43,245 nucleotides of DNA, from IMG/VR virus record IMGVR_UViG_3300031772_000073, positions 1 through 43,245 of that record. One strand, 5' to 3'. This document shows positions 16,535 through 24,917 of this stretch, one piece after another; positions within the stretch are counted from its first letter, which is position 1, and every line of letters begins with the position of its first letter. The position numbers were made by a program, and so were the translations under genes. This DNA is from a virus. The notes beneath the pieces are model-generated. The model was not told the origin of the DNA. It saw only the letters and a program-made list of their open reading frames with translations, and did not search any database.

Positions 16535-17533
16535 TTAACTGAACGTGATCTTGATCCCGTAATCCGTGGACAGGATCACGCCGTTGCCCCGGTAATACCA
16601 GGCGTACGCCTCGGCATCGAGCATGATGTCCTTTTCGGTTTCGGTCCGGAACGCCTCGCGCTCCTGGTGGATGAACCGGCGTTTCGGGATCAGGACGTAC
16701 ACCTTCTTGTCACCGTCCGCAACGTAGGTGGAATCGATTATGTCCGGGACCATGGTCAGCCGCTCGCCCCGGGCGCCGGCAACCAGTGCGTCCTTGACCG
16801 CCTGGACGATCGCTGCGAGTTTCTCGACCGGGCAAAGCACGACCGGCGTGACGTTCGGTAGCAGCGTTTTCTTTTTCTTGAGTTCGGCGAACGCCAGGTT
16901 GAGCGAGTTGATCCAGGATGTGGCGTAGTTCACGTTGGACCAGCCGGCGGCCGTAAGCAATGCGTACATGTAGGTCGCGAGCGCATCCCATTGTGCGATC
17001 TTCGCCTCGGTGATTATTTCCTCGATCTTCCAGATCTCGTTGTCCTCGATCCACTCGCGGTGCATACCGAAAGCCGCGCCCCATTTCAGGTTCGGGACGA
17101 AGCTCGCGGCCTGGGTGATCGTGCCGAGCTTCGGCTTCTCGCCTAGCTTCAATTGGGTGAAGGTGATACCCGCGGAAGCCTGTTCGTAGGTTTCGCCCGC
17201 CTTATCCGACGTAATCGTGCGGAAAATCTGCATCCACTGGGTATCCGCCGGCACTTCCGGGAAGAATACCTCCTTGCGTTGGATCCCGACCGCGGCGCCG
17301 GCCGTGATATCGCCGGCCGCGATGTATTCCCCGACCAGCCGCTTGAGCATATCCGCCGGCGTCTTCGCGATCATCTCCGCGCCGAAGCCCCGGGCGCCGG
17401 GCGGAATAAGCCGGCCTTCCTTGTCGTAAAATCCCGAGCGCAGGTAATTGGTGATCGCCGCACCGACGATCTTCCGGTTTTCCGGCTTCGCCATTACCTC
17501 GCGGAGGATTATGCCTTTTTTAAAGATTCTCAT
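16535..17533 (-). CDS. Major capsid protein (Mu gpT-like)
   Basis: 332 residues in the expected place after protease/scaffold and decoration genes. Features of the gpT-like subset of the HK97 fold include RGFGAEMIAKTPADMLKRL, AGAAVGIQRKEVFFPEVP, GAAFGMHREWIEDNEIWKIE and a C-terminal LDAEAYAWYYRGNGVILSTDYG strand. A strong ribosome site (AAGGAGACCAAG) precedes the ATG. The N-terminal ~40 residues are basic and may be a scaffold-binding or cleaved arm; no cleavage site can be seen. Confidence 0.82.
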   Translation of the reverse strand: MRIFKKGIILREVMAKPENRKIVGAAITNYLRSGFYDKEGRLIPPGARGFGAEMIAKTPADMLKRLVGEYIAAGDITAGAAVGIQRKEVFFPEVPADTQWMQIFRTITSDKAGETYEQASAGITFTQLKLGEKPKLGTITQAASFVPNLKWGAAFGMHREWIEDNEIWKIEEIITEAKIAQWDALATYMYALLTAAGWSNVNYATSWINSLNLAFAELKKKKTLLPNVTPVVLCPVEKLAAIVQAVKDALVAGARGERLTMVPDIIDSTYVADGDKKVYVLIPKRRFIHQEREAFRTETEKDIMLDAEAYAWYYRGNGVILSTDYGIKITFS

Positions 17534-17546
17534 CTTGGTCTCCTTG

Positions 17547-17897
17547 TTATCGTCTCACGATGATCTGCCACCAGTAGGATTTATTCGTATCCGTAACTGC
17601 CGTGGTGGTTAGGATCACGCTCGAATCGTCGAGCACGCTGGCCGTCAAGAAACCGGCCGTCGCCGTTCCGGTTATAAAAACCGCTGTGCTTTCCCCGTCC
17701 ACGGTGAAACCCCGGGCTTTGGAAAAGATCAACGTATCCGCCTGGTGCAGGTCGTTGAACCGGTTCCGGTCAAAATAGATCGTAGTTCCCGGAACCGCGC
17801 TGAACTTATTGTAGGTAGGTGTCGTCACGCTGAGCACGTCCGCACTAACTACCTGGAGCGCGATCACCATGAGGAACATAATAAAGATTTTTTTCAT
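17547..17897 (-). CDS. Exported small beta protein between decoration and capsid genes
   Basis: 116 residues. The start is a clear Sec signal peptide (MKKIFIMFLMVIALQVVSA, probable cleavage after SA at about 19). The mature part is all-beta (TTIYFDRNRFNDLHQADTLI... DDSSVILTTTAVTDTNKSYW). CCAGGAGATAACG gives a good ribosome site. A secreted protein inside the capsid cluster is unusual; it belongs with the other exported proteins at 25.4-28.9 kb as a possible host-surface factor. Confidence 0.65.
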   Translation of the reverse strand: MKKIFIMFLMVIALQVVSADVLSVTTPTYNKFSAVPGTTIYFDRNRFNDLHQADTLIFSKARGFTVDGESTAVFITGTATAGFLTASVLDDSSVILTTTAVTDTNKSYWWQIIVRR

Positions 17898-17955
17898 CGT
17901 TATCTCCTGGTTAAATTGTCCATCGCTTTTGAGATCATCCGCCTTCGGACGGATC

Positions 17956-18294
17956 TTAGTACAGCTCCGGCATGAGATCCACGATCACCGTCGTCGTCCC
18001 GTTGCCCGACGCCTCGATAACCTTGCCGATCTTCACACCTTCGTCGTGTTTCTGGACCTTGCCGCCGGTTACGAATTCGACGACATCGCCGACCGCGTGC
18101 ACCTCAGTCGCGGCGTTTTTGGTCAGCTGGAACCCGCCGCGATAGTGCAACATGCCCGCCGCGCCGCTGAGTGTAGTATCCACGACTACGCCGTAGACGA
18201 GTCCTTCGTGCACCAGGTCGCCGGCCGCGCGGTCCGCGGACGCCGTAAAGGGTACGGTTTCGACCCATCCCCAGTATTTTTGGTTTTTAGCCAC
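17956..18294 (-). CDS. Capsid decoration / head stabilisation protein (DUF2190-like)
   Basis: 112 residues with the DUF2190 pattern: VPFTASADRAAGDLVHEGLVYGVVVD, a central FQLTKNAATEVHAVGDVVEF and VQKHDEGVKIGKVIEASGNGT. In related phages this class forms short capsid fibres or trimeric caps on the head. The start is GTG at 18292-18294 with AAGGAGG five bases before it. It sits between protease-scaffold and capsid genes, as decoration proteins usually do. Confidence 0.78.
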   Translation of the reverse strand: MAKNQKYWGWVETVPFTASADRAAGDLVHEGLVYGVVVDTTLSGAAGMLHYRGGFQLTKNAATEVHAVGDVVEFVTGGKVQKHDEGVKIGKVIEASGNGTTTVIVDLMPELY

Positions 18295-18324
18295 TTTGGC
18301 CTCCTTGCCTTGGCTCTGCCGGGA

Positions 18325-18732
18325 TTACAGCAGATCCTCGTTCACGAATTCGGACCCCGGTTTTTTACCTTCGGCGGCGCCCGTGATGATCGGCATGCCC
18401 GGCTTTTCGATCTTGCCCAGTTTCTCTTTGACCAGTTTCCAGTTCTCGTCCAGTTTCTCGGTCGTCTCGCCCGTGAGCAATCCGTCCGCGAGTGCCCGGA
18501 CGTTCTCGTCCTTGATCTCGGCGAGCAACACAACCCGATGGGTATCGAGGATCTTCTTTTTCAGATCGACGTTCTCCTTCTCGAGCGTCTCGGTCTTCTT
18601 TTTTTCCTCGTCCCGGTTTTTCTTCTCTTCGTCGCTTTCCTGCATTTCGGATTGCAGGGTTGTAACGAGATCCGGCCGCTCCTTCTTGATGTCCGCAAGC
18701 GAAAGCGCGGCGATGATTTCCTCTCTTGTCAT
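18325..18732 (-). CDS. Nested scaffold protein (in-frame internal start of the protease gene)
   Basis: 135 residues sharing stop and frame with the protease gene. The ATG at 18730-18732 has a perfect AGGAGG at 18738-18743, five bases away, so independent initiation is likely. The sequence is almost wholly coiled-coil and highly charged (EMQESDEEKKNRDEEKKKTE), ending with GMPIITGAAEGKK. Nested scaffold starts inside head-protease genes are known in Mu (I/Z) and lambda (C/Nu3). It would shape the prohead and then be degraded. Confidence 0.85.
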   Translation of the reverse strand: MTREEIIAALSLADIKKERPDLVTTLQSEMQESDEEKKNRDEEKKKTETLEKENVDLKKKILDTHRVVLLAEIKDENVRALADGLLTGETTEKLDENWKLVKEKLGKIEKPGMPIITGAAEGKKPGSEFVNEDLL

Positions 18733-19353
18733 TGTATCCTCCTGGTTACTTTTTTGTTCGCTGCTAACTGTAGTGACCTGGGCACCCGGGATGCCTTCCA
18801 TCTTATCGTTCGCCCAGTCCACGGAAAGCGCTTGGATGTTAAGTACATCATGAACCTCGCCCTGCAGTTTGAGCTGCATGAAACCCAAAATCGAAACCGG
18901 CATGGGTTTTCCAACCTTGAGCGACAGGGCGATCTTCTTACGCAGGTTGTCCTCTTCCGGCGGCACGTAGCCTTTCAGGTACAGCCATTCGCCGTGGATC
19001 GTGCCGCCGATCCAGACCGTCACCGGATTCCGGAATTCGCTGTCTCGATCTTTTTCCTTGATGTGACCCAGGTAACCATAAAGCGGCAGCTGCTTTTTTA
19101 CCTGTTCCAGATTTTCCATGCTGTACCGCCTCTTGTTTCCCGAAACACCGATTCGCATGGCCTTGATCGTCGGGAAAAACGGCGCCGGATCACCCTCGAT
19201 CATTTTTGTGACGTCTACGACCGGATCGATCTTAATGTCTTTTAGGATCTCCTCGCTGCAGAGTTCCGCATCGTCACTGAAAAAAAGCGTCTCGGCATCA
19301 AGTATTTTCTTCGGGGGTGTTTTAAGTATTTCGCCGCAGAATAATCGTTTCAT
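18325..19353 (-). CDS. Head maturation protease fused to scaffold (Mu gpI-like)
   Basis: 342 residues from the ATG at 19351-19353, chosen for its AAGGAGG ribosome site; 16 codons upstream are in frame but lack one. Residues 1-200 form the serine protease part: AMRIGVSGNKRRYSMENLEQ, the histidine in GYLGHIKE (H97), and a serine in KPMPVSILGF (about S154), the likely catalytic pair. Residues 208-342 form the scaffold domain, also made alone from an internal start. The protease cuts the scaffold during head maturation. Confidence 0.85.
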   Translation of the reverse strand: MKRLFCGEILKTPPKKILDAETLFFSDDAELCSEEILKDIKIDPVVDVTKMIEGDPAPFFPTIKAMRIGVSGNKRRYSMENLEQVKKQLPLYGYLGHIKEKDRDSEFRNPVTVWIGGTIHGEWLYLKGYVPPEEDNLRKKIALSLKVGKPMPVSILGFMQLKLQGEVHDVLNIQALSVDWANDKMEGIPGAQVTTVSSEQKSNQEDTMTREEIIAALSLADIKKERPDLVTTLQSEMQESDEEKKNRDEEKKKTETLEKENVDLKKKILDTHRVVLLAEIKDENVRALADGLLTGETTEKLDENWKLVKEKLGKIEKPGMPIITGAAEGKKPGSEFVNEDLL

Positions 19354-19363
19354 ATTTTCCTCC

Positions 19364-20038
19364 TTAAACGAGCGAGATCCCATCCAGGTAAATGAACTCA
19401 CCCGCCGACGGCTTCAAGACCACGTCGGTGTAGGGCAGCATCTGGGAAATGGCGAGCTGGGTGGCGGCATTGGTTATCTTGGCGCCGGAATAATGCGCGT
19501 AGATGATGTAATCGGCCGCGCCCATGCCGACGACCGTGCAATGCATGTACAGCCCCTGCATGTATTCCTTTTCGATCTCGAGGCACTTGATTTCCTGCTC
19601 GCTGCCGATTCCCGCGTACACCCGGTGATCGTCGAGCCGGATCTGGCTGGCCTCATCCGCCCACAGGTAAACCGCGACGTTCAAAACCGCGTCCGCCGGA
19701 TCCACCTGGTAAATAAGCTCGGACTTGGCCAGGGTTCCGCCCTGGAGGATCTCAAATCCGGTGGACCGGTCGATCACCTTGACGCCGTCCACCCAGATCT
19801 CGTACTTGATCGTGTGCGGATCCACGGCATCCAGGTTGGTGAAATTCAAATCCACCTTGCCCGCGGCGCGCTTGACCTTGATCTCGTTGCAGGTCGAAGT
19901 CTTGGGCGTATAAGGGATGTTCGCCGCGTAAGCGATCTGCGCATTGGTCGGTTTCGTGATATCCGTGATCACCAACGCATCCGCGACCGATCCCGAATCG
20001 GCCAACCCCAATATTGCTTCCTTGAAAGCTAAACTCAT
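19364..20038 (-). CDS. Unknown virion-region protein between portal and protease
   Basis: 224 residues, no family recognised. It occupies the slot between portal and protease that Mu gives to gpF and others. Residues 60-160 look like beta-sandwich strands (KVDLNFTNLDAVDPHTIKYE; LNVAVYLWADEASQIRL). A strong GAAGGAGG ribosome site precedes it, hinting at a structural protein made in quantity. No signal peptide. It could be a head accessory or a capsid plug. Confidence 0.65.
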   Translation of the reverse strand: MSLAFKEAILGLADSGSVADALVITDITKPTNAQIAYAANIPYTPKTSTCNEIKVKRAAGKVDLNFTNLDAVDPHTIKYEIWVDGVKVIDRSTGFEILQGGTLAKSELIYQVDPADAVLNVAVYLWADEASQIRLDDHRVYAGIGSEQEIKCLEIEKEYMQGLYMHCTVVGMGAADYIIYAHYSGAKITNAATQLAISQMLPYTDVVLKPSAGEFIYLDGISLV

Positions 20039-21345
20039 GCTGAACCTCCTTCGGTCAAATTTTTCGTGGCTGCTTTTTCCTTCTTGATCCGCTCGGTCTC
20101 CTTGTCCGGATCGTCGATGACTTCGGGCAAGGCTTTCCGCGCGGACTCGACGGACATGATCCCCAGCTCACTCAACACCGCCACGGCTTTGGATTTCTTG
20201 TCCAGGACATCCGCATCTTCTGCCTTGTCCTTTTCGAAAATCACGCCCCAGGATATCGTGGTATCGTAAGTTGTCGCCTTTTTGCCGTCGTGATATTCGC
20301 GCATCCGGAGCAGGATCTCGTTTCCCTTCTGCAGCGCCTCGGTCCACACCAGCCGCCGGCGCTCGGTCTTGCGCTCGACCGGCGCCCGCTGCTCCTTGGT
20401 CGACGCCTGGCTCGAGGGGATATGAACGCCGAGCATGAACTCCGGCGTTTCGGATTGGATGACGAAGTTATAAAAAATCTTTTTCAGCAGTTCGACCGCG
20501 TTCTCCACGGACCGGGTGGACTCCAAAAACTTGACATCCGAGTCCTTGTTCGGCAGAAATAATCCCATGCCCGGTTTCCAGCTCTCTTCATCCTCCAGTT
20601 TCTGCTGCAGCTCGGTAAAATTCTTGACGCCCTTGAAGATCGGGATCGGCGAGCCGTGATATTCCTCGATCGCCACGCCGTTATCGAGCACGGTTTTATA
20701 TTTCTCGGCCATGTCGTAGAGCGCCTCGTCCACTTCGCCGGTGCCGTAAACCTCGTCCGAAAAACGGATCTCGGCAATATGCACGATCGGGAGGATCCCG
20801 TAAGGATTCTCCCCGCCCTGATCCGTTTCCCGGCCGTTGATCCGGATCGTATAGTTTTCGGTGGTAATCAATTCCTCGATCGTCGTGTCACCGATTTTGG
20901 TTTTGATCGCGTAACCCATAATTACCCAGGGCTTATCCTTATCGAAGACCGGCTTGACCGAACCGGGATGCAGGATCTTCATTTGATTTTTATCGGCGGG
21001 CGGATCGTACTCGAACGCCAGGTACGTGTTGCCGAAAAGCCCGCCCTCGATCCCGCCCTGTAAAAGGCTGAGCCGGTTCCGGTTCCAAAAGTCGTTTAAA
21101 TATTCCTGCGCGTCTTCGTCCTCGGATGTGACTTCGAACCAGTTGGCGAACAGGAACGACGCCGAGAGATTGATCACCGGCCGGATCCCCTGTTTTTGCC
21201 GGTACGCTTTTTCCAACGCCTCATAATCGTACTGGTCCAGGGACTTACTTTTCGGGCTGAAATACTTCCAGATATCGACCATCGACTGGCGGACCTTGCC
21301 CAGGGTCTCGCCGGCCAAAATCCGGGCAATAATACCCTTTTTCAT
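20035..21345 (-). CDS. Portal protein
   Basis: 436 residues from ATG at 21343-21345 (GAGGTGG before it); a longer frame starts 19 codons earlier without a ribosome site. Family features include the N-terminal RPVINLSASFLFANWFEVTSED, WNRNRLSLLQGGIEGGLFGNTYLAF, and the C-terminal stem region (VIQSETPEFMLGVHIPSSQAS) with charged helices. It makes the dodecameric DNA gateway at the head vertex and docks terminase. It follows the large terminase gene, as usual, after a 145-base gap. Confidence 0.85.
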   Translation of the reverse strand: MKKGIIARILAGETLGKVRQSMVDIWKYFSPKSKSLDQYDYEALEKAYRQKQGIRPVINLSASFLFANWFEVTSEDEDAQEYLNDFWNRNRLSLLQGGIEGGLFGNTYLAFEYDPPADKNQMKILHPGSVKPVFDKDKPWVIMGYAIKTKIGDTTIEELITTENYTIRINGRETDQGGENPYGILPIVHIAEIRFSDEVYGTGEVDEALYDMAEKYKTVLDNGVAIEEYHGSPIPIFKGVKNFTELQQKLEDEESWKPGMGLFLPNKDSDVKFLESTRSVENAVELLKKIFYNFVIQSETPEFMLGVHIPSSQASTKEQRAPVERKTERRRLVWTEALQKGNEILLRMREYHDGKKATTYDTTISWGVIFEKDKAEDADVLDKKSKAVAVLSELGIMSVESARKALPEVIDDPDKETERIKKEKAATKNLTEGGSA

Positions 21346-21490
21346 AGCGCCACCTCGTTTTGGGCATGTCTGATGCCCGTTATACCCGCCCTGTTTGCGC
21401 ACAAAACCGTGTCAATTTTGGTCAAGTCGTTTTTAAGCGGTAAGTATCGGCAGGAGGGCTTAAATCGCCTTAAAATGGCCGGTTTTAGCG
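21346..21490. other. 145-base gap between large terminase and portal
   Basis: No gene fits. A short GGGCAT/ATGCCC inverted pair lies at about 21362-21377, without a T-run. Reading on the minus strand, TTGACA occurs, but no convincing -10 is at the right distance. I see nothing that can be named with confidence. Confidence 0.4.
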
Positions 21491-23014
21491 TCATTTCTCC
21501 GTCCCGATCCCGGCCGGTTGCCGGCCCCGGAGCCGGTTCCACCATTCCATGAAGCCGGCGCCCTTTTTCGGGATCATCCGCGGGCCCAGACTTACGGTCC
21601 CGCTTTGGTTGTCTTCCAGATACTTGGTCGCGGCCAAGGCCGCGTCGCAATGGTGATCATTTTTCTTCACGATCTTGCCTTCCTTGCCCCGGCGCCAGTT
21701 GCTCATTTGAGATAAGGTCCGAGTCAAACGGCGCGGTGCCTTATACCGCTCCCGCTCCATCAGAAATCTCAACCAGCCCGCACCCGTTTCCTTATATGCG
21801 CCGAACACTACTTCATCCACGTCAAAACCCTCGTTCTTCAGATGATTGTTTTCGAAAGGATGCGAGGAATCCGCATAGACCCGGTTCGTTCCGCCCAGGA
21901 TAAGACTCTGCTCCCGCAGGTATTCCACGATGAGCGGCAGGGCGATCTCCGTGAACTCCGCCGCATCGATGAGCTGCATTAGGTCGCCGAATTGCTGGTA
22001 GGAATGAATCGCGGTCATGCCCTTGAAGCCCCAGTCGATTCCGAACCAGTGGTTGGCGGTAATATCGATTCCGATGTCGTCGTTGTCGAATGCCAGCTTG
22101 ACTTTCTCGAGCGGCAGGACCATGCCCTCGCCGCTGGGCCGCATGCCCATATCCTCGACTTCGAACCACTCCCGGGGTGATTCGATAAACGCCTGCCGGA
22201 TGTTCGATATCGGCAGCCAGCCCTTGCCTTTCTTCGCCTTGCCGCCGCAATACGCAACGAATTCTTTTTCCCGTTCCTTGATGTCCGGGCGGATGCCGTA
22301 ATAATCCGATAGGCAGGTCGCGCAATCCTCCGTGCATTTTTCCGCGACGTCGAAAGAGTCCCAGCCGTAAAGCCGGTAGCCGTATTTTTCATGGTTGTCC
22401 ACCAGCTCCGCGAACGTCCCGGAGATCTTGTGAAAGGTCGACAGTCGGAGGATGATACAGGGCTTTGCGTCTTTGGCCACTTTAAGCGCGGAGCGGACGA
22501 TCGCTTCGTCCATTTCCGCTTCCTCGTCCAGGATCAAGAGCATGCCCCGGCCCTTGGCGTGCAGGCCGCGGATCGCCTTGGTCGATGCCGGCGACGCCTT
22601 GATCCAGTTGCCCCACTTGCCCTTGATGATCGTCTTCGTCTCTTCCGGCACGTAATCCACAACCTCGGGCTCGCCGGATATGTCCTGGCAGTATTCGATG
22701 GTCCGGAGCGCCTGCTCTTTGGAGCCGGCGACCACGCCGACGTTCCACTGCTTGAAAAAGAAAAAACAGAACGCGAGACCCGAGGCGATTTGCGTCTTGC
22801 CGCCGGCGCGGCAGGATTTGACCACCGCGTACTGGACTTTCTCGGAAAATATGTCTTCGAATAATTCTTTGATCTTGTCCGGGAACCGGTAACCGTATTG
22901 CTCCAGGAATTTTATCGGCCGGCCCTGGTATTTATCCACCAGTTGGTCGCGCTTCAGTAATTCGTCTTTGAGCTGCGACAGGGCTTGCTTTTCCGCGCGC
23001 TTCGTCGTCCTCAT
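21491..23014 (-). CDS. terL: Terminase large subunit
   Basis: 507 residues with both engine parts. ATPase: Walker A SCRAGGKT (67-74) and Walker B MLLILDEEAE (158-167). Nuclease: the first metal aspartate in WFGIDWGFKG (D327) and a late aspartate in NDHHCDAALA (about 463). A cysteine cluster (C227, C231, C234) in the linker may bind zinc, which is less usual. In Mu-like phages it cuts packaged DNA by headful and takes host flanks along with the phage. It overlaps the small subunit gene by four bases. Confidence 0.9.
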   Translation of the reverse strand: MRTTKRAEKQALSQLKDELLKRDQLVDKYQGRPIKFLEQYGYRFPDKIKELFEDIFSEKVQYAVVKSCRAGGKTQIASGLAFCFFFFKQWNVGVVAGSKEQALRTIEYCQDISGEPEVVDYVPEETKTIIKGKWGNWIKASPASTKAIRGLHAKGRGMLLILDEEAEMDEAIVRSALKVAKDAKPCIILRLSTFHKISGTFAELVDNHEKYGYRLYGWDSFDVAEKCTEDCATCLSDYYGIRPDIKEREKEFVAYCGGKAKKGKGWLPISNIRQAFIESPREWFEVEDMGMRPSGEGMVLPLEKVKLAFDNDDIGIDITANHWFGIDWGFKGMTAIHSYQQFGDLMQLIDAAEFTEIALPLIVEYLREQSLILGGTNRVYADSSHPFENNHLKNEGFDVDEVVFGAYKETGAGWLRFLMERERYKAPRRLTRTLSQMSNWRRGKEGKIVKKNDHHCDAALAATKYLEDNQSGTVSLGPRMIPKKGAGFMEWWNRLRGRQPAGIGTEK

Positions 23015-23529
23015 TTGGTCACCGCCGGTTCTGCAACGCGACGCTCCGCTTCCGGCTTGCTTAGTTCCTTGTTGATCGTGGCCACGATCTCGTCCTTGTA
23101 TTTATCGAGGACGATTCCGATTTTGGGATGATCGAAAAGCACTTTTAAAACCTTGTCCAGGACGTCGCCGACCTTGAGCTCCTTATTCGACGGTTGCAAC
23201 CTCAGGATCAGATTCGTCAGTTGCATGTAGGCTGCGACCGCGCCTTCCTTGGTCCGGAAAATACCGCCTTCCTTGAGTTCCGCGAGCACCTGCTTATGCA
23301 GGTCCACGGCTGAGTCATAAATCTTGGTCAGCATTTCGCCCGCTTTCTCATCGTTCTGATCTTTCACGTCCTCGAGGATCTTGTCCCGACGGGCTTCCCA
23401 GCCTTCGTTCCGCTTCCATTTCAGGAGCGTCTTCTTATTAACTTTCGTCTCCTCCCGGATCTCGTCGAAGCTCGCGCCCTGGACGTACAGCTGAAACGCT
23501 TTTTCTTTTACGTCGACGGGATAGCTCAT
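23011..23529 (-). CDS. terS: Terminase small subunit candidate
   Basis: 172 residues from ATG at 23527-23529, which overlaps the amidase stop (ATGA). The N-terminal ~50 residues are a helix-turn-helix (YVQGASFDEIREETKVNKKT followed by LLKWKRNEGWEARRD), the DNA-binding part. The rest is helical and fits an oligomerisation core. Position directly before terL supports it. It would recognise phage DNA near one end to start packaging. Confidence 0.8.
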   Translation of the reverse strand: MSYPVDVKEKAFQLYVQGASFDEIREETKVNKKTLLKWKRNEGWEARRDKILEDVKDQNDEKAGEMLTKIYDSAVDLHKQVLAELKEGGIFRTKEGAVAAYMQLTNLILRLQPSNKELKVGDVLDKVLKVLFDHPKIGIVLDKYKDEIVATINKELSKPEAERRVAEPAVTK

Positions 23530-24131
23530 CGGCTGAATCCCCAATGATTGACGGCCTGGACCAGGGCCTTGGCCATGTTGTCCAGGATCACCTCGTTGTC
23601 GTACCACAGCTCGTCCATGGGATTCGAAATGAAGCCGCCTTCGAACAGACAGCCGGGCACAAGATTCGTATTGATCAAAATGGCGAAACCGCCCGGGTAT
23701 TTATCGGTCTTCGGGTAGATCTCGAAATCGCTCCGGATACAATTAACCGGATCCGGTCGGATATCCGGGACGGTCTTTAATTCTTCGGCCAGCATTTGCG
23801 CGAGTTTCTTGCTGTCGCAGGACGGGTCATGGAACCAGACCGACCAGCCCCGGGCCTTATTAGACGACACGGCGTTGCGGTGCAGGGAAAAGAAGAGATC
23901 CGGCTGCCACTCGAGGATCCGGTTGCCCAGGGCCTTGAACGGCTCGCCGACGCCCTGCTCGAAAATCTTGACCTCGTAGCCCACCTGGAGCAGCCGGCTG
24001 CAGACGAAACCGCCGAAGCGGTTGTTGTCGCTTTCCTCCCGGCTGTATCGGAAATCATTCGTCTTGGCATCGATGCCGTCGATGGCGCCCGGATCGGTCG
24101 GCGTATGCCCGATGTTGATCGCGATCTTCAT
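23526..24131 (-). CDS. Endolysin: N-acetylmuramoyl-L-alanine amidase (Amidase_3)
   Basis: 201 residues, the size of the bare catalytic domain. Zinc ligands are visible: H9 (NIGHT), E33 (SREES) and H84 (FSLHRNA), plus catalytic E164 (CLFEGGFISNP). It cleaves the bond between muramic acid and the peptide stem. No signal peptide or cell-wall binding domain, so export must depend on a holin. It sits directly beside the putative holin genes, forming the lysis cassette, and overlaps both neighbours by four bases. Confidence 0.9.
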   Translation of the reverse strand: MKIAINIGHTPTDPGAIDGIDAKTNDFRYSREESDNNRFGGFVCSRLLQVGYEVKIFEQGVGEPFKALGNRILEWQPDLFFSLHRNAVSSNKARGWSVWFHDPSCDSKKLAQMLAEELKTVPDIRPDPVNCIRSDFEIYPKTDKYPGGFAILINTNLVPGCLFEGGFISNPMDELWYDNEVILDNMAKALVQAVNHWGFSR

Positions 24132-24418
24132 TTTGGTTTCCTCATGTGATCGATTTCAAGTTTCAAATCATCCGCCTTCTGCTTGAGCACCTCGATGTAG
24201 GACTCAGCAATGGAATCGTTCTTTTCATTTTTGAACTGGGCCGTGACGATCCGGATTAGATCCAGCGCGTACTGCTTTTCGCCCTCGAGCAAGCGTTCGT
24301 AGAGCTCCGTGATCTTTACACCCTGCTGGCCGTTCTCCAACCATAATTGCCAGATCAGCCAGATCCCGATCGCCAGCGCCGGCCCGACGGTTTTTAAGAG
24401 ATCCAGGAACTCGGTCAT
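24128..24418 (-). CDS. BhlA-type holin candidate
   Basis: 96 residues: a single N-terminal membrane segment (VGPALAIGIWLIWQLWL, about 11-27) followed by a long charged helix (from about 36 to the end) rich in Glu and Lys, the BhlA/UviB-type holin shape. It lies right before the endolysin gene, which it overlaps by four bases. AAGGTGG gives its ribosome site. Which of this and the other small membrane proteins nearby is the true holin cannot be decided from sequence. Confidence 0.65.
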   Translation of the reverse strand: MTEFLDLLKTVGPALAIGIWLIWQLWLENGQQGVKITELYERLLEGEKQYALDLIRIVTAQFKNEKNDSIAESYIEVLKQKADDLKLEIDHMRKPK

Positions 24419-24469
24419 TGTCGGCCACCTTTAATTTTATGTTCTCACTTGGCTTTGCCGTTCTCGACC

Positions 24470-24709
24470 TTATCCGTCATCCTCATTGTCCAGCTTTTTG
24501 GTGAGTTCGATCTGCGCTTTCAGGAGTTCGTCGATTTTCCGGCTGAACTCAAAATACTTTGACCGCATCGCGCTCTTCAAGAATTTCGGGTCGCGGACCG
24601 CTTTTCGTACTTCCCGGAGTTTCGCTTTCGTCATGTCCAGTAGCATTTCGCTTTGGGCGATCAACTCATCGACCCCGTCGCAGTTGATATTGATGTCGTC
24701 CTTTCCCAC
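24470..24709 (-). CDS. Small coiled-coil protein near lysis genes
   Basis: 79 residues from a GTG at 24707-24709 with AAGGAGG six bases before it; the longer in-frame ATG overlaps the neighbouring gene without a ribosome site. The whole protein is helical and charged (ELIAQSEMLLDMTKAKLREV, then SRKIDELLKAQIELTKKL). No family recognised. Its position between two membrane proteins may point to a lysis accessory. Confidence 0.6.
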   Translation of the reverse strand: MGKDDININCDGVDELIAQSEMLLDMTKAKLREVRKAVRDPKFLKSAMRSKYFEFSRKIDELLKAQIELTKKLDNEDDG

Positions 24710-24719
24710 AATAACCTCC

Positions 24720-24917
24720 TTAGGGTTGGATATCCGTGCCTTCGCCCGGATTACTTTTTTTGGCTTTAACATTCGCGTTATGATACCAGCCGGCTAAACC
24801 AACCAGGGCTCCGCCCAAGGCCGTATAGGCGGTAACCGAATGATCGGTAAAAATAAAACCGACGAAGGCCAGTATTCCGAAAAACATGCAGACCAACCAT
24901 TTCCGTTGTCCGATCAT
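24720..24917 (-). CDS. Small two-helix membrane protein, holin candidate
   Basis: 65 residues with two probable membrane segments, LVCMFFGILAFVGFIF and AYTALGGALVGLAGWY, and a short charged C-terminal tail, which resembles class II holins. AGGAGGAGAATTT precedes the ATG. The presence of both this and the BhlA-like protein suggests a holin plus antiholin or pinholin pair. Confidence 0.6.
   Translation of the reverse strand: MIGQRKWLVCMFFGILAFVGFIFTDHSVTAYTALGGALVGLAGWYHNANVKAKKSNPGEGTDIQP

Noticed and set aside
17869-19245. A 458-codon open frame on the plus strand
   Set aside because: It lies opposite the exported, decoration and protease-scaffold genes, has a composition of reversed-codon shadow (rich in Phe, Leu, Arg, Asp), and no ribosome site; the minus-strand genes match families.
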